Shown piece after piece: positions 1 through 11,808 of a stretch of DNA of 64,000 bases (position 1 is its first letter; each line of letters starts with the position of its first letter). The notes under the pieces were generated by a model. The model saw nothing but the letters and a program-made list of their open reading frames with translations, was not told where the DNA came from and searched no databases. The translations under genes and the position numbers were made by a program. This DNA is from Pollenia angustigena (Eukaryota; Arthropoda; Insecta; Diptera; Polleniidae): NCBI GenBank assembly GCA_930367215.1, contig OV884060.1, forward strand, positions 99,162,151 through 99,226,150, given 5' to 3'.

Positions 1-339
1 GTTGTAATGTGTTGTAGGATATCATAGTGTCGGTGTTGACCGACTATACTTTCTAACTTGTTTTTTATTGTAGATCTGGATTCAAAAGTTGGGTAAATGC
101 TGTCGTGGTTATGTTTTACCCTCAAATTATTTAAAACTAAAAAGCACGAGTGACTCCTATGAGATGAACAATAACGACATCGAATTTATCGATGATTTTT
201 TTTAATAATATCTATCAACATCTATTTATTTACGTTTATTCTTATTTAAGAAATTGATGTTAACTTACAATTTCATCGTAAACAACTTTAAATGAATTAT
301 TTCTGTTTTGTTATTGAATTTTAATATGTTTTTAATTAA

Positions 340-427
340 AAAAGCTTTTAGCCATTTTTTAGCCCATTTTCAGCCATTTTTTTCCGTAAATTTAGCCATT
401 TTTGGTCACCAAGTTTTGGCAACACTG
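340..427. mobile_element. right end of a hAT-like element (left end outside window)
   Basis: The end reads CAGTGTTGCCA inward from 427 on the minus strand, a typical hAT-type terminus. It is preceded by repeated TTTAGCCATTTTT-like motifs at about 350-400, the subterminal-repeat style also seen in other hAT-like elements of this window. The end interrupts a minus-strand coding remnant (428-1181). The left end would lie before base 1, so the expected duplicate of the flanking ATCACAAT (428-435) cannot be checked. Confidence 0.55.
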
Positions 428-1181
428 ATCACAATAGCTGATTTCCTTAGGTCTGCATTTTGATTTTGATTTTACAATCTCGAAGTAAGGGGGATAAATG
501 TCTCATCCGTGCTGCTTATTTAATGCTTTGATGTTAATGTATTCCTGCTTTGTAAAGCCATTTTCAATTAAAAAAGCTAATGCCTCATCAGCACTTAGCG
601 GATCACTCCTTTCCAGTTTCTTTATAATTCCTGTTAAGTTCTCGTTGCTAACAGCTTTTTTCAAAACAAATGCAGTTTGTTATTCGTCTGATTTTTAAGC
701 TGAAACGGAAGCAGCGTGCAATAAAAGAGGTGTTGAATGTTTTAGTTCTGCGGCAAGCTCAGATGCTAACTTTCTCTTCAAACGAGGCCCTGCATCAGTA
801 TAGTCTAAATGCCTCCGACCTTGTTTATTGCCGGGCAAGCCGCAATCACTTATTTCAATAGTTATATTGGATGCAAGCCAACGCGAATGTTTTTTTTTTA
901 AATCGGTCAAGTATCCGATTGCATTTTGGCAAATTTAAATTTATAAAAGCAATAAATTGCTTGACTTTTTGTTTAATTAACTGATGTTGCTCATCTGATA
1001 AGTTTTGTTGTGTAATATTTTCAAAACTAAATTCTTTTACACTATCTGCTTGTCGATTTTTGCTGATCCAAACTTCAAGCAGTGTTGAATGGCAAAACTC
1101 GTATGAAACTACAAAATGAAGTTTTTTCCGAAAAGGAACAAAAAGGAGCAAAAAGTGTCTATGATGTTTGATTATATACAA
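428..1181 (-). pseudogene. decayed multicopy insect coding remnant, family not identified
   Basis: Read on the minus strand, conceptual fragments follow one another in different frames: about 1181-855, 910-695 and 698-428. They contain the motifs LSDEQHQLIKQKVKQFI, GLPGNKQGR..LDYTDAG.RLKRKLA, LSADEALAFLIENGF and IYPPYFEIVKSKSKCRP. The order and style resemble uncharacterised transposon-associated proteins that I remember from insect and Hydra genomes, but I cannot name the family. At least two frameshifts and several stops break it, and a hAT-like end cuts it at 427/428. It is almost certainly not expressed as a protein. Confidence 0.45.
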
Positions 1182-1717
1182 TTTGATTAATAACTTTTGT
1201 CAAAAATATTGCAAATACCTTTCTATACACAGAAGTTATATTCCACACAACACACGTATGTTTGTTAGTTTTGACCTATAATAACACACCAACAACACAC
1301 TGAATTACTAGACAATAACACACAACTAATTTTTAAACTATATTACAAATTGTTTTACATACTTTGTCTAACTTCTTCCATATTTAAACTTTTTCACGGT
1401 GTTTAAAATTAATGTTTTACTCACGATCAAAGTTGGTAAAAATTTCGCGCGCATTTTCTCTTCATAATGTAACCATGAAACAGCTGACATTTTCATTTCA
1501 TAAAATAACAGGGTGCAACATAAAAATTATAAAAAAAAACGTTTATATAACCGTCAAAAAACGAAAGCAGATTTTAAATTTTAAACAACAAAAAAAAATT
1601 AATTTATGCCAAAAATAGCAACGTTTACCCTTAGTGCAGTATATGTATGTAATATATGAAAAATTATAAATTTTAAGTATGGAAAATAATCAAGAAATTT
1701 TGGAGAAAAATAAATAA
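1182..1717. other. AT-rich stretch with no recognised feature
   Basis: This part has short A/T runs and CACACA-type simple sequence near 1245-1330. A 68-codon ORF at 1412-1618 has the Lys/Asn/Phe-rich composition expected of random AT-rich DNA. I see no gene or element boundary. Confidence 0.5.
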
Positions 1718-3400
1718 TTTTGGAGGCAGAAATTTCCCCCTATATCCCTTTTAGTCATATTTTTTAAAAAATTCATAGCTTATGTGTCTATGTAAATATG
1801 GATCTATCTATGTATTAAATTTCATTAAGATCTGTTGGATAGTTTTGGAGAGGGCGAAATTGCCCCCTATCTCCCCTCGTTATCCTATTTTTTAAAAAAA
1901 TACATAGCTCAAGTGTCTATATAAATATGAATCTATCTACACGCAAATAAAAAACATGGTTGTGGTAAACATATTCTAAGAGCAACATATTATGATAAGA
2001 ATTATGATTGTAGTCACCATATTAAGTTTATTATTGAATCATATTATGACTAAATATACTCGTAATATGTCATCATAATATTTTTCCCTTAATCATATTA
2101 TTATTCTGTTAATCATACTAAGTTAAGAAGTAATCAAATTATTGTCATGTTAATCATAATAAGCTAAGAAATTAATCATATTATTGTCATGTTAATCATA
2201 ATAAGCTAAGAAGTAATCATATTATCATCATGTTAATCATAATAAATTTAGAAGCAATCATATTATGATACAGCACCTTTCATAAATGTCTTAAAAATAC
2301 AAAATAAATTTAAATATTTTTGAATCGATTTTTTATTTTGTGGCTTTTTACAATTTTTCTTAATGTAAATCAAATAGCGGAGTTCAATATCAGGCTTGCA
2401 AAAGAGCAAATGAAAAATCTGTGGTTTTCATGGGCAGCCGCGTGTGTCCATTTTTTCGATTTTAAGATGTTGATGCCATATTGCCTAATTTTGAACGCTC
2501 TTTACATTTTTTTGAAAAAAGATGGATCAATTCCGATTTTTTAACGTAATGACAAAGTTTAAAATGTGCAATACCTAGCCCATAGTTTGATCTAGAATGG
2601 TTTTCGGTTTTCCTGAACAATTTGTTTTAAGACATATGCGGTTGCCAATGAAAACCGCAGAAATATAAAATATAACGAAATCTCTGTGTGTTTTGTTGTT
2701 GGATTTTACAAAAAAACTATGATATTTTGCATTTGCACTATTACATCACTAATACTTGACTGAATTCCGCTAATATTTTAATTTCTTTAAACTTATTTTT
2801 TTATGGAATTTTATCTTTTAATTGTTTAACCGCTCACAAATAAAAAAAACGACACAACTTCTTCAAAATTATTTTACAAATGGCGCTTACATAATATGAT
2901 TAGAGTAAAAATAGTTTGATTGCATCTTTAACATAATATGATAAATGTATAGAAAGTTATCATGTTATGGCTATTAAATATCATGATATGGTTGTGAGAA
3001 ATATAATATGTTTAGAAAGTTATCTTAATTAAGTTGTTAGAAAAATAATTATTTTTCGGTCAACAATACTCAAATTCATAATTGCGATAAACATTGATAT
3101 GTTTACAGTAACTATAATATTGTTGATATAAAATAAAAATAACAATTATTTGTGTACTACAACAATATATTGTTACATTAAACATAGTGTTGTTGCCGTA
3201 ACCATGCCCAAACATTTTTTTTCTCTGCGTGTATGTTTTAAATTTCATTAAAATCTGTCAGATAGCTTCGGAGAGCAGAAATCGCTCCTTCCCACCCCTC
3301 GTGGTCCTATTTTTTATAAAAATGTATAGCTTATGTGTAGTTTTACATGATGTTACGGACAAATTTATTTTAAATATCATAAATAATAGCTCTGTTTCTT
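1718..3400. repeat. about 128-bp tandem repeat, three partial copies, split by an insertion
   Basis: Copies begin near 1720 and 1848. The second copy is interrupted at 1939/1940 and resumes at 3232, and a third partial copy follows from about 3275. Shared landmarks are a cccctat/cccct run, then tcctattttttaaaaa, catagct.a.gtgtctat, ctatctatgt and aaatttcattaa.atctgt. The aaatttcattaa...gatagtt..ggag wording resembles the 3' part of the 400-bp-unit retroposon-like repeat at 26308-27654, so these may be fragments of related elements. Confidence 0.65.
1940..3231. mobile_element. non-autonomous TA-flanked DNA transposon with subterminal repeats
   Basis: The 1292-bp block is flanked by TA (1938-1939 and 3232-3233). 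Removing one TA and the block restores the tandem-repeat unit seen intact at 1800-1850. The ends are inverted: CACGCAAATAAAAAACATGG at the left and CACGCAGAGAAAAAAAATGT at the right (minus). The left interior (1985-2275) has several about 46-bp repeats with TAATCATATTAT/CATGTTAATCATAATAAG, and the right interior (2890-3050) has the inverted motif CATAATATGAT. The only ORF (2320-2544) is not recognisable. The TA duplication suits Tc1/mariner-like transposition, but the superfamily is inferred. Confidence 0.75.
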
Positions 3401-5057
3401 TACTTTTTGGGTAAAGTTCGTGAAAGTTGGAGCAAGCATAAATTTCTCTCATAAAGAGACAAAATTACACAAAAGTACGGGAACAGAAAAAACACAATTT
3501 TAAGCACGAAATAAAAATTCAGTGTTTCGACAGTCTTTACAACACCAAAAAAAAAATTTGCGCTACGTTTGAAAAAGTGTATATTGTCTAAGCAAATAAA
3601 CTACTTTTACTAAAAAACCAAACAAACACATTTCAATAACCAACATTATGTTTTCCTAATATTTTAATATAAAACTTTATATTTAAGTACATTATTTTAC
3701 TCCACAACTCTTTTTCCAAAAATTTTTTCATGATATTTTCCTTTGCATTTTATTGTGTTGTTTATGTTTTACAGCTGTTTGCAAGAAGAAGAAGAATTTT
3801 ATTCTCTCAAAACCGCTCTCATTTACACAAATTTAAAGTACGGGAACGCTTTTCGTGCAAAAAGTAGAGTAAAGAAACAGCTAATATGTACATAGTCCCA
3901 TACCTGCCTAGTAATCAAAGTACATTTCTTTTCATTTTTACACAGAAGTGCCAAAAATACTGAAGGTATTTTTTTAAACATGGATATTTTATTTGTATGG
4001 CAGATAACCAAAACACATTCATGGGTATTGAATAACATCTGCATAATATTCATGTATTTTTGTTTACTGAATGTGGTTGCGTGAAGATATTGCCGTGCAT
4101 AAGTATAAGTAATAACCATACTTTTTGCAACGCACAACCATAGCTGTTGTTATTATTTGCGTTATAAATATGTGTATACACAATAACGAAAAGCGTGGGT
4201 AAATACCTCTGTATATTATTCTTATGGGTACTTGTTGTCATTCTCTGATTCCTATATGGTCACCTTTTTGACCTTTCAAAGATAAGACTAAAGGTCAGAG
4301 AAGAAAAATCTCAAAGCTACCCTTTAATCATCTACTAAGTCCCTATAAATCTTAAATGTTATATCTGTTACTGCCTCCCTAAACTTGGTTCTGAACGTTG
4401 GCGTATTTCCTCCATTACAGATATGTATATTGTTGATGTCGGTACTTTCCAATTGGGTGTGGTGTGCATTAGCGTCGCAACTAGGGTATTCATTCGGCTA
4501 ACCGTCAATCGGTTTAATTTCAAATTGGCTTTTTTCGATTAACGATTAAACCGGTTAATTTAAGTCGATTAACCGATGGAACAAAATTTTCCATATTTTG
4601 TAGTATTTTCTTGTGTTTTTAATTATTTGTTTCGTCTCATATACAAAATTTATGTAAGTATGTGTTAAGAATTTGACCCATATCTGTTAAATATCGATTA
4701 CATTTAGTAATCAATTAGATTACTTTTCAAAAAGAATCGTAATGATTACATTACTCTATAAGAAAAAATTTCTGATTACTAATTGATTACGATTACAAGT
4801 AATCGAAAAATAATCAGAAGTACCGGCGATTACTACAATATAATCAAAAATATCAAAAGTAATCAAAAAGTAATCCGATTACTTTAAACTATTATTTTTA
4901 ATTCTTTTCGATTATTTTCAATAATTGTGTATTCATTTGCACTAAAATTTTTTCGAAACAGTTGATAACCTGTTTGAAGTTTTCATAATCAATAAAAATA
5001 GCTAAATAAAGTTTTGGTACTAAAAAAACAAGCAAAAAAAAATTATTAACAAATCGT
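3401..5057. other. AT-rich intergenic stretch with self-complementary ATTAATCG tracts
   Basis: No gene was recognised. At 4490-4580 there are repeated CGATTAACCGGTT-like words, and at 4690-4890 many alternating TAATC and GATTA words, which would allow local hairpins. The ORFs at 3823-4137 and 4050-4241 (minus) lack any recognisable motif. Confidence 0.5.
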
Positions 5058-5957
5058 CGGCTTAGAGTGTAAACCTGCTAAATCCACTTTTTAAGTAAAT
5101 TGAGATTTTTGTGCCGTATGGTCGAGAAAGATATGCCCCGTCGACCAGCATGTAGTTTTTCTTCAATTTGAGTCCTGTAGCGCGATTCACTAACTTTTAT
5201 AACGATAATCGAATCGTTAAAATAAGTATAACGAAAATTTATCGAATATGCTATTCTGTAAAATTTTTAACGATATTCGCTGTCGTTTAAAGTCAGCTGT
5301 TACTTTAAGCAATTTTTTGTCGTTATCTTAGCGACAATAATTTAGTTTGTGTTTATTTTATCGATAAAATGTTTTTTATGTTTAAAATAGCTTACATACA
5401 TACAAAGATATACTCATATGTATATGTACATATGAACAAAAACAAAATAATAAATTTAAAATTTGCAAAAAGAAAGCAAATTAAGAACAAAAATAAAATT
5501 CTAAATGTAAGATTCACAAAAAGAAATATAAAACCACAAATTAACCCTTCGTCGTACTTATGAGTCTGGCCAGACCTTTTTCAGTGCATTTTGAATGAAA
5601 AAATATGTGTAACAAGGGGGGTTAAGAACAATTTCATATGTTTTTATTTTATTCTCTTTTGTGCTTTTCGTTTTATTTTTAATATTTTGTAGACAGAGAT
5701 GTTACAAAAAAAAACAGCTGTGTACTATCGTTAAAAAAATTACAGAATCACACTATCGTTACTGCAAGCGAATATAAATGTCGACAAATATTACGATTGT
5801 CGGATCGTTAAAAGTTAGTGAATCGCACCACTGAAGTGAGTCAAATTAACAATATTTTTGGTTTGCCTCTCAAGCAGCAAATAGGAAAAATAAAAAGTTG
5901 TTTGTCTCTCTTGTAAAATTTGTTAAAAGGGAGTTAGCAGGTTTACACTCTAAGCCG
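5058..5957. mobile_element. MITE with 24-bp terminal inverted repeats, carrying a second MITE
   Basis: The left end 5058-5081 (CGGCTTAGAGTGTAAACCTG...) is an exact inverted copy of the right end 5934-5957. Without the inner insertion the element would be about 240 bp. No coding capacity is visible. A possible target duplication was not clear, since only TCG-like triplets lie at the edges. Confidence 0.75.
5175..5833. mobile_element. inner MITE, TIR family CAGTRGTGCGATTCACTAAC
   Basis: Left TIR is CTGTAGCGCGATTCACTAAC and right TIR (minus) is CAGTGGTGCGATTCACTAAC. The inverted homology continues imperfectly inward through the TTTTAACGAT words for roughly 100 bp. Flanks TTTGAGTC (5167-5174) and AGTGAGTC (5835-5842) match at 6 of 8, which suggests an aged 8-bp target duplication. 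A second family member lies at 25044-25647. Two non-homologous ORFs inside (for example 5369-5563) look random. Confidence 0.7.
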
Positions 5958-6525
5958 TCGAAATGTCGCGCAACGATTATTCGCCGAATAATCGGTGGGA
6001 TATTTATAATTACATATTTTTACAATTCGCTTTCATTAAAACTAATTTTTCAAAGGAAAAATCAGACAATGCTTGTCGCCTTGGACTGCTGACGATACCG
6101 ACAAAAGAAAACAGTCGTGTTCCACTGGGGCTGAAGACGTTAGGGGAGTATTAAAGTATATAAATGCTTCCTTTAGCGAATGATATTTTTGACAATTCTT
6201 GTCAGCGCTTGAATTATCGTTTAGATAGCTTAAGAATTGATGCTTTATAGCGGATCGTCTTTCAGGTTAAGGGTGTTCAATTAATCGGGTTTTATTTTTG
6301 TTCGATTAATCGATATTCGCAATTTTTAGCTTATATGATTAAAAGAATAAAATTTTAAAATTAATCGATTAATCGAATAATTCTAAATCCAGAAATTTTA
6401 TAACTTACGAGATTTTGTTTCGATTTTAGAAAAAATTAGTATTTGAGTAAATAAAGATTATTTTTTCAATAAAACTTGTCAATGTAGCTACAAATTATTG
6501 CTTCATTTTCGGGCACTTATAGCCT
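5958..6525. other. unassigned AT-rich stretch
   Basis: Overlapping short ORFs at 5898-6154 straddle the MITE edge and have no recognisable motif. At 6270-6380 there are repeated ATTAATCG palindromic words like those at 4500-4600. No gene is supported. Confidence 0.45.
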
Positions 6526-7028
6526 TTTTACACTGATCAACATCTAACATCTACCATCAATTTTCGACCATTTGCGAAGATGTTAACATCTTTTCATAAG
6601 AAATACATAGGGCTAAAAACCAACTTCTTTAAAAGATGTTCCTATCTCATTTTATTCCATTCTATATCTTTCGATTATTTTAGTGTCATCACTAGAAAAG
6701 TTGCAATAAGTTCTATTATTATTGTGGCATCACTGACAAAAAGAAGTTTGTTTTGAAAGCAGCGTTTGTCAAGTTTTATCTTTTATTGCAATGTTTTTTT
6801 GTTAAGCGTTTTTTATATTTTTAAACAAATTGAACTTCAATTACATTTTTGAGTTTTCTTTTTAAATTTTGGCACTTCTGTGAAAAAAAAACATTTTTAA
6901 TTTAAAGAAAATTTTTTTTTTCAAAAATGGTTACACTTTTGTTTGATGGTAGATGTTAGATGTGAGCAATGTAAACGAGTGTTTCACATTTTCTACATCA
7001 TTGATGGTAGATGTTGATCAGTGTAAAA
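6526..7028. mobile_element. 503-bp MITE with 5-bp target duplication AGCCT
   Basis: The ends are TTTTACACTGATCAACATCT at 6526 and its inverted copy ending at 7028. The TIR then continues with a further ACATCTACCATCAA, which appears twice at the right. The direct repeat AGCCT flanks both sides exactly (6521-6525 and 7029-7033). No coding region is present. The superfamily is uncertain because 5-bp duplications are made by several groups. Confidence 0.85.
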
Positions 7029-7446
7029 AGCCTATTAGAGTCAATATATCTTTGGATTTTTTGAAACTTTTCACGGACGTATCTTGTTTAAGATATTTAT
7101 TCATTGGATTTTATTGGAGGAGCATCTCCTTCACTCACGCAAGTGAAGTGGTATATTAGTAAAGTTGTTGAAGAACATTTACGTTAATACCGTTTTGGAC
7201 ACCAGTTACATTTAGCATTATTAGATTTATCTTTCGTACAATATTTTTAAACCAAACTCATTCTAAAGAGAGTAACGCATGAACAATTTGGTTAAAAAAT
7301 ATGAGCGAGTTCTAGAACTCGAAATAAAGGGGATTTAAAATCGAGCAAATTTTAAAAACGACCCTGCAATGAAAGTTCATAAAAATATTCCATTTTATCT
7401 ACTTCATTCTTTAAGTATCTATTATTTTTGCATTTTGTAAATAACT
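7029..7446. other. unassigned stretch
   Basis: I see no gene, repeat boundary or RNA motif here. Confidence 0.4.
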
Positions 7447-7537
7447 GGGGGCAAATCGCGACATTCGATATCGATCGAAATTGCAATACAATTTACATGG
7501 GAATTTCGATTGTTATCGAATGTCGCGATTTGCCCCC
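7447..7537. repeat. 91-bp near-perfect hairpin (foldback) repeat
   Basis: Left arm GGGGGCAAATCGCGACATTC and right arm GAATGTCGCGATTTGCCCCC are exact inverted copies, and the pairing continues inward to about 35 bp per arm (ATCGATCGAAATTG / AATTTCGAT). The loop is roughly 20 bp. It resembles a very short MITE. No clear target duplication was found. Confidence 0.75.
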
Positions 7538-7630
7538 TGAATTTAAAATATCGTTCGATTTTAATTTGACTTCATTTCGATTTCTAAAACATACCCGAGA
7601 AATTAATATAAATCTTTGAATTCCGGCAAT

Positions 7631-7834
7631 TCAGGGCTTAATCATTTCAAACCATTTCATTTTGATGCTTTGAGTTAATACTGTTGTTGCAATCGCGATA
7701 TTTGCATTAGGCTGCAACGTGATATATGGTTGAAACCTTTGTCTTAGCCGTTGTTCCATTTTCAAAATAGCAGAGGATACTTGTTGCAGCTCCTGTTTCC
7801 TACTTAGTTTATGTAGCCTATTGCTCAATTTCAC
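7631..7834 (-). pseudogene. unrecognised 67-residue ORF, possibly a transposase fragment
   Basis: The minus-strand ORF has a less biased composition than its surroundings, with segments LSRKQELQQVSSAILKMEQR and IAIATTVLTQSIKMKWFEM. The latter faintly recalls the 'ATxLxPxFKxxWF' region of hAT transposases, but this is weak. It ends about 40 bp before the 3' end of the neighbouring minus-strand CR1-like LINE and is not part of it. Confidence 0.25.
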
Positions 7835-9619
7835 AAGAGTTGGTATTAAGAATTGGTTAGTTTAGTTGAACTAAACTTAAATTTATTTATTTATTAATAT
7901 ATGTCTATGGAATTTTATTCCTTACAGACAATTTAAAAAATAATTGATTACAAAATGTTACACATAAAAATATTATACATAATTAACAAGAAAAATTACT
8001 AAGTGTTGAGATATGTGATTATTGCCCTTTTTATAGCATTAGGATTTGATGAAAAGTCGATAAATCTATAAAAGTTGTTAAATGCATTGCTCATTCTCCT
8101 GAGAGGGTCAGCATTAGCATTATTAGCTCTAACAAATGCAACTGATAATGGTATGTAATTCGGGATGGACGTTGAGGAATGTTGAGAGAAATATCATTAA
8201 TCAAAAATCCACAGCAGATGTCACCATTAATAACATTGAATAAAAATGACAAATTAAGCATAGTTCTACGACATTTTAATGTAGAGTGTTTAATAAGAGC
8301 AAGTCGAGCAGCATATGAAGGCAAGTTTAAGGGGTTAAAACGTAATCCACGAAGACAAAACAACAGGAATTGTTTTTGAACCGACTCAATGGCATTGGAA
8401 TGGATTTCGCAAATAGGGCCAAATATTATCGATCCATATTCAAGAATAGGTCGAACTAGTACCATGAATAATGTTTTACCAATATACGGATCATTAAACT
8501 CTTTAGCCCAATGTTTTATATAACAGAGTGAAACTCAATTTAGGATCAAATAATATACCAAGATCCTGGAAGCTGTCAACTAATTCCAACAATCGGGTTA
8601 TTTCTTACAAAGCGCATTGTTTTACATTTCTTTAAATTCAGCTCCATAAAGTTGATGTTGCACCATTCATAAAATGAGTTTCCTTTTGAAGTCGATGGTG
8701 GTGTAAAAGTTGGCTATAGGTAAGATAAACTTTGACATCATCAGCATACATTAAAATATTCGAGAATTTTATTACATTAGGCAAGTCATTAATAAACAAT
8801 GAGAAAAGCAGCGGTCCAAGGTGGCTTCCTTGAGGTACTCCAGAAAGAACATTAATATTTTTAGAATAACTGCTTTTAAAGCAAACGGTTTGCGTCCTAT
8901 CTGATAAATATGAGTATATCCATTTTATGCAATGCTTCGTAAAACCAATTAACTGTAGTTTCTTTACAAGAAGCAAATGATTTACTTTATCGAATGCTTT
9001 GCTAAAATCAGTGTAAATGACATCGGTTTGATTTTTTTTTGAAGAAATCCGCGGTTAACAGCGATAGCAAACTGTAAGAGATTTGTAATCGTAAAACTTC
9101 CTTTACGAAATCCATGCTGATAAGGAGATATTATATTTGCAACTTGATAATTCAAATGTTCTGAAATAATTTTATCAAAAAGCTTAGGTATAGCACTCAG
9201 TTTTGCAATTCCCCTGTAATTTTCAATAAGAGACTTATTACCCGACTTAAACAAAGGAACAATATACGACTCTTTCCACAATTTAGGCAGATAAGCATAT
9301 TTAATAGATGCGTTGAATAAAATTGTCAGAGGGATTGCTAAGGAATCTGCACACTTTATTAACACACAGCTAGGAATTTTATCCCGGCCATAACTGTAGG
9401 AGAACTTCAGTTTTTTTAGATGATTTGTAATCGTATACACATCAAGAAGCAATAGTGATATTGTATTGCTTTCCACCAGGGGAAATGGATAATTGACTGA
9501 GTTATCATATGTTGAATTCGAGTAGGCGTTTGAGAAAAAATCAGCAAACATGTTTCTTATAACTGTGTCATTGCTAGATTCAATTTGTCGATAAGTCATT
9601 GACGTAGGATAACCAAGGG

Positions 9620-10347
9620 TTTTTATACCCTCCACCACAATTAGTCGTGAAAAGGGTATATTCAGTTTGTCATTCCGTGTGAAACTTTTTTATTATTCAT
9701 CTCAGACCCAATAAAGTATATATATTCTGGGTCCTTGAGTAATTCTAACTCGATTTAGCCATGTCCGTCTGTCTGTCCGTCTGTTGAAAACACGCTCACT
9801 TTCGAACAACTCAAAAGAAATGAACAAACTTGGTGCCAAATTGCTTGTAGTTATCCTAAGCAGTTTGGGATTGAAATCCAGCAAAATCGGTTCAGTAGGA
9901 CCAGAGCTATGAATCAAAATGTGGAACCACCACCTAAAAAAATTGATAATTTTGTTACAAAAAATAACATAAATGCTGGAACAAGGCACGGAATGAGATA
10001 AAAATAATTTACCTTAGGCCCCATAGAAACCCTACTCCCAGAAAACAGTTTAGTACACCTAAAACCATAATTAATAATGCTAGCATAACAGAAATTGGTA
10101 CGTCACAGTTTTAAAGGACTAGAAATGACGCTGTGAAATTCCGTGATGATCGGTCCATAATTTACCCTAGGCCCCATATAAACCCTACTACCGGAAAACA
10201 GTTTAGTCGCCTAAAACCATAATTAATAACAAATCGTCACAGTTTAAGATAATAATAACATCATACAGATATTACCCCTTAAACATTCGAACTGTCGGTG
10301 GAGGGTATCAAAGATTCGGCACAGCCGAATATAGCACTCCAACTTGT
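9620..10347. mobile_element. dipteran TATACCC / GTCTGTC repeat inserted in the CR1-like LINE
   Basis: The unit starts TTTTTATACCCTCCACC and ends GGAGGGTATC...ATTCGGCACAGCCGAAT...CCAACTTGTTTT. Inside are a TGTCCGTCTGTCTGTCC run (9760-9783) and a duplicated block of about 140 bp: ccttaggcccCATAGAAACCC near 10013 and a near copy near 10150. The LINE frame (FYKFINSKK before, LGYPTSMTYRQ after) is continuous once the block is ignored. The same terminal words occur at 60153-60215. I do not know its class and no coding capacity is visible. Confidence 0.65.
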
Positions 10348-10495
10348 TTTCTTTGAGTTTATAAATTTATAGAACGACTTGGGATCACTTTTTAAATAAC
10401 GATTAAAACAAATTTTGCTTATACTAGCATATTCAGCCCTGCTGACGGAATATCTTAGATAGTCTACAGATGATCCAGATCGCTTGAATGCTTAA

Positions 10496-11808
10496 CAGTA
10501 GTTTTGACTTAACTGCCTTTTGTTTACGTACACTTTTGACTTAACTGCACAAAATTTATAATTTTTGGAATTATTCTTTCTAATTCCATACAAATCCCTT
10601 TTTTAAGTGCACTTTCTATACCTGCACATTTAAGATAAATGCACAAAATTTTTGGCATTTTAAAATTATTTTCATACAAAAAATCAAAGTTAGCTGCACT
10701 TTGACTTAACTGCCCAAAATACATATTTTCTGGAATTATTCTTCAAAATCCTTTTTTACGTGCATTTTGTATACCTGCACATTTTTCATATTTTTGGGCA
10801 GCTTTAAAATATTTTCATACAAAACATCAAAGTTAGCTGCACACATAAAAATATATGTTGGCCAATTTAAGCTGTTTATACAAATATGAGGTTTTAGGTT
10901 CTTTGTGAATTCTCATTGTTTTTGTTAATGTTTCTTTTATATTAAATAAACATACATACATACATGTATAAAATGATCTGTTATTTCCCAGTTGCATAGG
11001 CTGTTTGTTCGACGATTATGATTAATATATATTTTTTTGACACGCTCGGCTTTAAATCTTGAAATGAACCTTCTGGGAATCTCTGTAAGAGTCGTATAAC
11101 AATTACTGAGCTACCTAAATAATACCGTTTTTGAAGTATGAAAATGCTATTTCCAATACGATTTTAATAAAACAAACCGGCCTAAGGATCTGTAAAAAAG
11201 AATTATCCGACAGGAAGGTGTTGATTTCGCGACCTTAAGGTTTGTTTTATAGAAATTATATGAAAATTAGAAGTTTTGGCATGAAAAATACGCCTGATGC
11301 CCTTGTAGCATTGCACGAGTTGTAAAATAATACCTACATGAGCCTCATACGGCTCTTGGCAAGCGTTTTGAAGGACTCGTTAGATAATCTCTACATACAT
11401 CTAAACGATTCCCTTTACGATTAACATAAGTGTTTTTCGCTGCGTTATGGAAGAAACTCTCATACGAATCAGCACGTGTAACAGTTTCTGCCTTGCAAGG
11501 AATAGTCTGCAATTGAAAAATGAGCTCGTCGACGATCAAAAAGACTCTTTGTGAGATTCCCAGTAAGCTCCTAGACGATTGAAAATGCTAACTGGATTGA
11601 AATAGAGTTTTAATAAAATATAATTTTATGTTTTTATTTATTCTACTTTTAAATCAAAAACTTTACTTTAGCTGCACTTTTGTGCAGGTAATCACAATTG
11701 TGTACCTGTACATTAAGGCAGGTAAATGCATTTAAGATAACTGCATTTTTGATTTACCTGCACAAAAAATCGTGCAAAGGAGAGTGTGCAGCTAAGTCAA
11801 AACTACTG
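10496..11808. mobile_element. 1.3-kb inverted-repeat element with subterminal GACTTAACTGC repeats
   Basis: The ends are CAGTAGTTTTGACTTAACTG at 10496 and the inverted CAGTAGTTTTGACTTAGCTG ending at 11808. Subterminal copies of TTGACTTAACTGC / CCTGCACA recur at 10540-10850 and in inverse orientation at 11660-11800. The insertion splits the LINE linker region. The centre (11200-11590) has no coding signal I recognise. The ends and flanking TA-rich bases recall mariner-like elements, but an exact TA duplication could not be fixed. Confidence 0.65.

Noticed and set aside
5541..5624. TTAA-flanked 80-bp segment (CCCTTCG...GGGG) as a mini piggyBac-like element
   Set aside because: The supposed ends share only four or five bases in inverted orientation, which is expected by chance.
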